Below are positions 5,482 to 8,923 of a stretch of DNA of 8,923 nt, one piece after another. The position numbers were made by a program, and so were the translations under genes. This stretch comes from Bacteroidota bacterium (GTDB lineage Bacteria > Bacteroidota > Bacteroidia > Chitinophagales > Chitinophagaceae), in contig JAFAGR010000036.1 of assembly GCA_023422565.1 (NCBI GenBank), forward strand, positions 1 to 8,923, given 5' to 3'. The stretch's first letter is position 1, and each line of letters begins with the position of its first letter. Below the pieces are notes generated by a model, which worked only from the letters and a program-made list of their open reading frames with translations, did not search any database and had not been told where the DNA came from.

Positions 5482-6810
5482 TTAGTTTCTTCGCATTCCG
5501 AGGCCGGGCAGCCTTCCCATCGGCATTTTGTTCATCATCTTCATCATGTCTTTCATTTGCTCAAACTGTTTCAGGAATTGGTTGAGCTCGGCGATGTCTT
5601 TTCCGCTACCTCTTGCAATACGCTGCTTTCTGCCCGGATTGATCACATCCGGGTTACGCCTTTCTTCCAGGGTCATTGAATTGATCATCGCTTCAATTCC
5701 TTTAAAAGCATCATCGTTTATGTCAAGATCTTTGATCTGTTTTCCAACACCGGGGATCATTGCCATCAAGTCTTTCAGGTTTCCCATTTTCTTGATCTGC
5801 TGAAGCTGGTTTTTAAAATCTTCAAAATCAAATTGATTTTTTCGGATCTTCTTTTCAAGTTTAGCAGCTTCGGCAGCATCAAATTGTTCCTGGGCTTTTT
5901 CTACAAGGCTAACGATATCGCCCATGCCGAGAATTCGCTGTGCCATCCTTTCCGGGTAGAACACATCAAGCGTATCCATTTTTTCCCCGCTGCTGCTAAA
6001 TTTTATCGGCTTGTTAACGGTGTATTTAATGGACAAGGCCGCACCGCCTCGGGTATCGCCATCAAGTTTGGTAAGTACCACGCCTGTAAAATCAAGACGT
6101 TCATTAAAGGCCGCTGCGGTGTTCACTGCATCCTGACCCGTCATGCTATCCACAACAAACAATATCTCCTGCGGATTGAAAGTGGATTTAAGGTTAGCCA
6201 CTTCCGTCATCATTGTTTCATCAATTGCGAGGCGGCCGGCGGTATCTATGATAATTACATTCTTATTCTTTGTTTTGGCTTCCTTCAAGGCGCTTTGCAC
6301 AATCGCCACAGGATCTTTAGTTTCACGATCACTGAATACGTCAACCTTTATCTGTTCGCCGAGCACTTCCAGCTGATCAATGGCCGCGGGACGATAAACG
6401 TCTGCCGCAACCAGTAAGGGAGATTTTCCTTTTTTAGTTTTTAGGTAGTTTGCAAGTTTGCCGCTGAAAGTTGTTTTACCGCTACCCTGCAGGCCCGCGA
6501 TAAGAATAATAGCAGGATTTCCGGAAATGTTGAACTCACTTTCCTTTCCGCCCATCAGTTCGGTAAGTTCATCTTTAACGATCTTAACCATTAACTGGCC
6601 CGGACTAACGGCGGTAAGTACTTTTTCGCCCATTGCCTTGTCGCGGATCTTATCTGTAAATTCCTTGGCAATTTTATAATTCACGTCGGCATCAACCAGT
6701 GCGCGGCGTATGTCTTTTATTGTATTGGCCACGTTGAGGTCTGTGATTCTCGCCTGGCCTTTTATATTCTTAAATGCCGACTCTATTTTTTCACTTAAAC
6801 TTTGAAACAT
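5482..6810 (-). CDS. ffh: Signal recognition particle protein Ffh (SRP54)
   Basis: Ffh binds the SRP RNA and the signal sequences of nascent membrane and secreted proteins and delivers ribosomes to the receptor FtsY at the inner membrane. The complete 442-residue protein shows all three domains. The N domain (1 to about 90) contains TIKDIRRALVDADVNYKIAK. The G domain (about 98-296) has the P-loop GLQGSGKT (106-113), VAADVYRPAAIDQL (134-147), DTAGR (189-193), TKLDGD (247-252) and GEKMDTLDVFYPERM ahead of RILGMGD. The M domain (about 300-442) has the SRP-RNA-binding segment SMTLEERRNPDVINPGRKQR (378-397) followed by IARGSGK, and a Met-rich tail for signal-peptide binding. Length is typical. The start MFQSLSEKIE is the normal Ffh opening. 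The gene starts 38 nt after sucA with no terminator between, so both may share a transcript, and it ends at a clear terminator. Confidence 0.98.
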   Translation of the reverse strand: MFQSLSEKIESAFKNIKGQARITDLNVANTIKDIRRALVDADVNYKIAKEFTDKIRDKAMGEKVLTAVSPGQLMVKIVKDELTELMGGKESEFNISGNPAIILIAGLQGSGKTTFSGKLANYLKTKKGKSPLLVAADVYRPAAIDQLEVLGEQIKVDVFSDRETKDPVAIVQSALKEAKTKNKNVIIIDTAGRLAIDETMMTEVANLKSTFNPQEILFVVDSMTGQDAVNTAAAFNERLDFTGVVLTKLDGDTRGGAALSIKYTVNKPIKFSSSGEKMDTLDVFYPERMAQRILGMGDIVSLVEKAQEQFDAAEAAKLEKKIRKNQFDFEDFKNQLQQIKKMGNLKDLMAMIPGVGKQIKDLDINDDAFKGIEAMINSMTLEERRNPDVINPGRKQRIARGSGKDIAELNQFLKQFEQMKDMMKMMNKMPMGRLPGLGMRRN

Positions 6811-6848
6811 GTATGTCCTTAATTTTTTAGGATAACAGAATAAATTTT

Positions 6849-8923
6849 TTAAACAGTAAATGCTTTATCAATGATAGCCAGTTGTTCTTTTGCGTGAATT
6901 TTCGCATAGCCGCTGGCGGTAGCCGCGCCAGGCTGGCGGCTGATAATATGGAAGTTAATGTTTTGAAGGTTCATCCGAAGGAAGGCGGCTGCGCCCATGT
7001 TAAGAGGTTCTTCCTGCACCCAGTACCAGATCGCTTTATTGTATTTCGCGTACAATGCATCCAGTTGATTTTGGGGCAAAGGATAAAGTTGTTCAAGGCG
7101 GATGATTGCTACATCCATTCGCTTATCCACTTTGCGGCGCTCTTCCAGCTCAAAATATAATTTACCACTGCAGAACAGCACCTTTGTAATTTCAGCAGCA
7201 TTGGCGCCTGCATCGTCATACACTTCTTTAAATCCGCCGGAAGTGAAATCAGCCACTTCGCTATATGTGCCCGGGAATCGCAGATTGGCTTTTGGCGAAA
7301 AGTTGATCAATGGTTTGCGGAATGGCCAGCTCAATTGCCTGCGAAGCGCGTGAAAGAGGTTGGATGCGGTGGTGATGTTTGTTACCACCATATTCAGTTC
7401 AGCGCATTGTTGAAGAAATCTTTCCAAACGGGCGCTGCTGTGCTCAGGCCCCTGGCCCTCATAGCCGTGTGGAAGCAACATCACCACTCCGTTCATGCGT
7501 TGCCATTTTTGCTCTGCAGCGGCAATAAACTGATCAATTATAGTTTGCGCACCGTTAGCAAAATCTCCGAACTGGGCTTCCCATAATACCAAAGCATTCG
7601 GGTTGGCCATTGAATAACCGTATTCATATCCTAATACGGCAAACTCACTCAGCAAAGAGTTATATATCCTGAAAGGTTGTTGGGTTTCACTCAGTCCGTT
7701 CAGCCTGTTGTATTCCTTATTTGTATTTTCATCATAAAGCACAGCATGCCTGTGGCTGAAAGTGCCGCGCTTGATGTCCTGCCCGCTCATCCGTACGGTT
7801 TTACCTTCTGCAAGTAAACTTGCGTATCCAAGCAATTCAGCCGTGGCCCAATCGATCTTGCCCTCATCGTTCAGCAACTTTATTTTGTCGCCCAGCAGTT
7901 TTTCCACTTTACGAAGAGGTTTAAAATCGGAAGGAACACTCATTATCTTTTCAAAAAGATCTTTCAACACATTCTCCGCGATTGCGGTAACCGGTGATGA
8001 CCGAAAATCATCTGCCGTAGCTTTGCGTAAGTTTCTCCATTGTACTTCAGGCTCCTGGTATTTGTATGGAAGTGGGTTTTGCTTTACTTCGTCCAGCCGT
8101 TCCTGTAAGTCGCTCAAAAACCGCTGTTCCATTTCCTTGGCAAGTTGCTTTGCATCAGGCTCGCCATTTTCAATGAGAAACTGTGTGTAAACTTCCCGCG
8201 GGTTGAGATGTTTGTCTATCAGTTTATATAAATGCGGTTGTGTAAATTTTGGTTCATCACCTTCGTTGTGCCCATGCTTGCGGTAGCATACCATATCGAT
8301 GAAAATATCACTCTTGAAATGCTGGCGGTAACGGGTGGCGATCTCTGCCGCCTTCACCACTGCTTCCGCATCATCTCCGTTCACATGCAGTACCGGAGCC
8401 TGCACCATTGCTGCAACTGATGTGCAATAATCTCCGCTGCGTGCATCATCAAAATCAGTGGTAAAGCCGATCTGGTTATTGATCACAAAGTGGATGGTTC
8501 CGCCGGTATAATAACCTTTTAAAGCGCACATCTGGAGTACTTCATAAACCACGCCCTGGCCCGCAATGGAGGCGTCTCCATGAATCAGTATTGGAAGTAC
8601 CCTGCTAAAATCGCTGTCGTATAAAGAATCGCCTTTACTGCGAACGAAGCCCAGTACAACCGGATCAACCGCTTCGAGATGCGAAGGGTTCGGGCAAAGT
8701 TTCATCTGCATTTTTTTACCCGAGGTAGTATCCACTGCGCTGCTGAAACCCTGGTGGTATTTTACATCACCTGAGCCCATGGTGGTGTCGGGCAGGCTAT
8801 TGCCTTCAAACTCATTAAAGATCTGCTCATAGGTTTTACCCATGATGTTTGCCAGCACATTAAGCCTTCCGCGATGCGCCATGCCGATCACCACTTCTTC
8901 AACTCCGTGTTGCGCACCTGTTT
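6849..8923 (-). CDS. sucA: 2-oxoglutarate dehydrogenase E1 component, N-terminus missing at window edge
   Basis: This thiamine-diphosphate-dependent E1 subunit decarboxylates 2-oxoglutarate and passes the succinyl group to the E2 lipoyl domain in the TCA cycle. The reading frame is open to the window edge, giving 690 visible residues of a family usually about 900-930 long, so roughly 230 N-terminal residues lie outside. All expected active-site blocks are visible: GMAHRGRLNVL near 8882, GDVKYHQG, CPNPSHLEAVDPVVLG, the ThDP/Mg block HGDASIAGQGVVYE, INNQIGFTT, then YRKHGHNEGDEP, and in the transketolase-like part LWEAQFGDFANGAQ and LPHGYEGQGPEHSSARLERF. Residues equivalent to the E. coli catalytic histidines 260, 298 and 729 are present, so the enzyme should be active. 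A GTG at 8894 lies inside the conserved VVIGMAHRG block and is not the true start. The E2 gene (sucB) does not follow; ffh does. Confidence 0.97.
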   Translation of the reverse strand, partial: TGAQHGVEEVVIGMAHRGRLNVLANIMGKTYEQIFNEFEGNSLPDTTMGSGDVKYHQGFSSAVDTTSGKKMQMKLCPNPSHLEAVDPVVLGFVRSKGDSLYDSDFSRVLPILIHGDASIAGQGVVYEVLQMCALKGYYTGGTIHFVINNQIGFTTDFDDARSGDYCTSVAAMVQAPVLHVNGDDAEAVVKAAEIATRYRQHFKSDIFIDMVCYRKHGHNEGDEPKFTQPHLYKLIDKHLNPREVYTQFLIENGEPDAKQLAKEMEQRFLSDLQERLDEVKQNPLPYKYQEPEVQWRNLRKATADDFRSSPVTAIAENVLKDLFEKIMSVPSDFKPLRKVEKLLGDKIKLLNDEGKIDWATAELLGYASLLAEGKTVRMSGQDIKRGTFSHRHAVLYDENTNKEYNRLNGLSETQQPFRIYNSLLSEFAVLGYEYGYSMANPNALVLWEAQFGDFANGAQTIIDQFIAAAEQKWQRMNGVVMLLPHGYEGQGPEHSSARLERFLQQCAELNMVVTNITTASNLFHALRRQLSWPFRKPLINFSPKANLRFPGTYSEVADFTSGGFKEVYDDAGANAAEITKVLFCSGKLYFELEERRKVDKRMDVAIIRLEQLYPLPQNQLDALYAKYNKAIWYWVQEEPLNMGAAAFLRMNLQNINFHIISRQPGAATASGYAKIHAKEQLAIIDKAFTV

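Noticed and set aside
8892..8894. GTG at 8894 as the sucA start
   Set aside because: It lies within the conserved EEVVIGMAHRG block and the frame stays open to the window edge, so the gene is simply cut.

Overview
The window comes from a bacterium of the phylum Bacteroidota. I place it tentatively in the Chitinophagales-like part of the phylum. The evidence is DUF5777, a SprB-like repeat and PorT-like barrel domains; an extended S16; weak or absent Shine-Dalgarno sequences; and TTTG / TAnnTTTG promoter elements. No phage, insertion sequence, CRISPR array, tRNA or rRNA is visible. Every supported gene is on the minus strand, so the region is read from position 8923 down to 1.

Layout in transcription order. 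(1) Positions 8923-6849 hold the C-terminal three quarters of the 2-oxoglutarate dehydrogenase E1 component (sucA), cut by the window edge. (2) ffh (SRP54) follows 38 nt later at 6810-5482 and ends in a good intrinsic terminator at 5465-5440. (3) A gap of about 300 nt precedes a six-gene same-strand cluster. It encodes an ECF sigma factor (5178-4594), a single-pass membrane protein with a C-terminal PorT-like barrel domain that overlaps the sigma gene by 20 nt (4613-3276), a c-type cytochrome lipoprotein (3223-2621), a membrane-anchored OB-fold protein (2617-2192), a YceI-family protein (2187-1651) and a DUF5777 beta-barrel protein (1644-781). Gaps between these genes are -20, 52, 3, 4 and 6 nt. 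(4) A ribosomal unit follows: rpsP (669-175) behind a clear Bacteroidota-type promoter, then a 9-bp terminator hairpin, then the first 25 codons of rimM running off the window.

The housekeeping parts (sucA, ffh, rpsP, rimM) are ordinary. The most interesting part is the six-gene cluster. It looks like a regulated cell-envelope module: an ECF sigma factor and a membrane regulator, plus four envelope proteins (a heme c lipoprotein, a periplasm-facing OB-fold protein, a lipocalin-like YceI protein and an outer-membrane barrel). YceI proteins bind isoprenoid or quinone-like lipids and the lipoprotein carries one heme c. A redox or lipid-carrier role at the outer membrane is therefore a reasonable hypothesis, but the sequence alone does not prove it.
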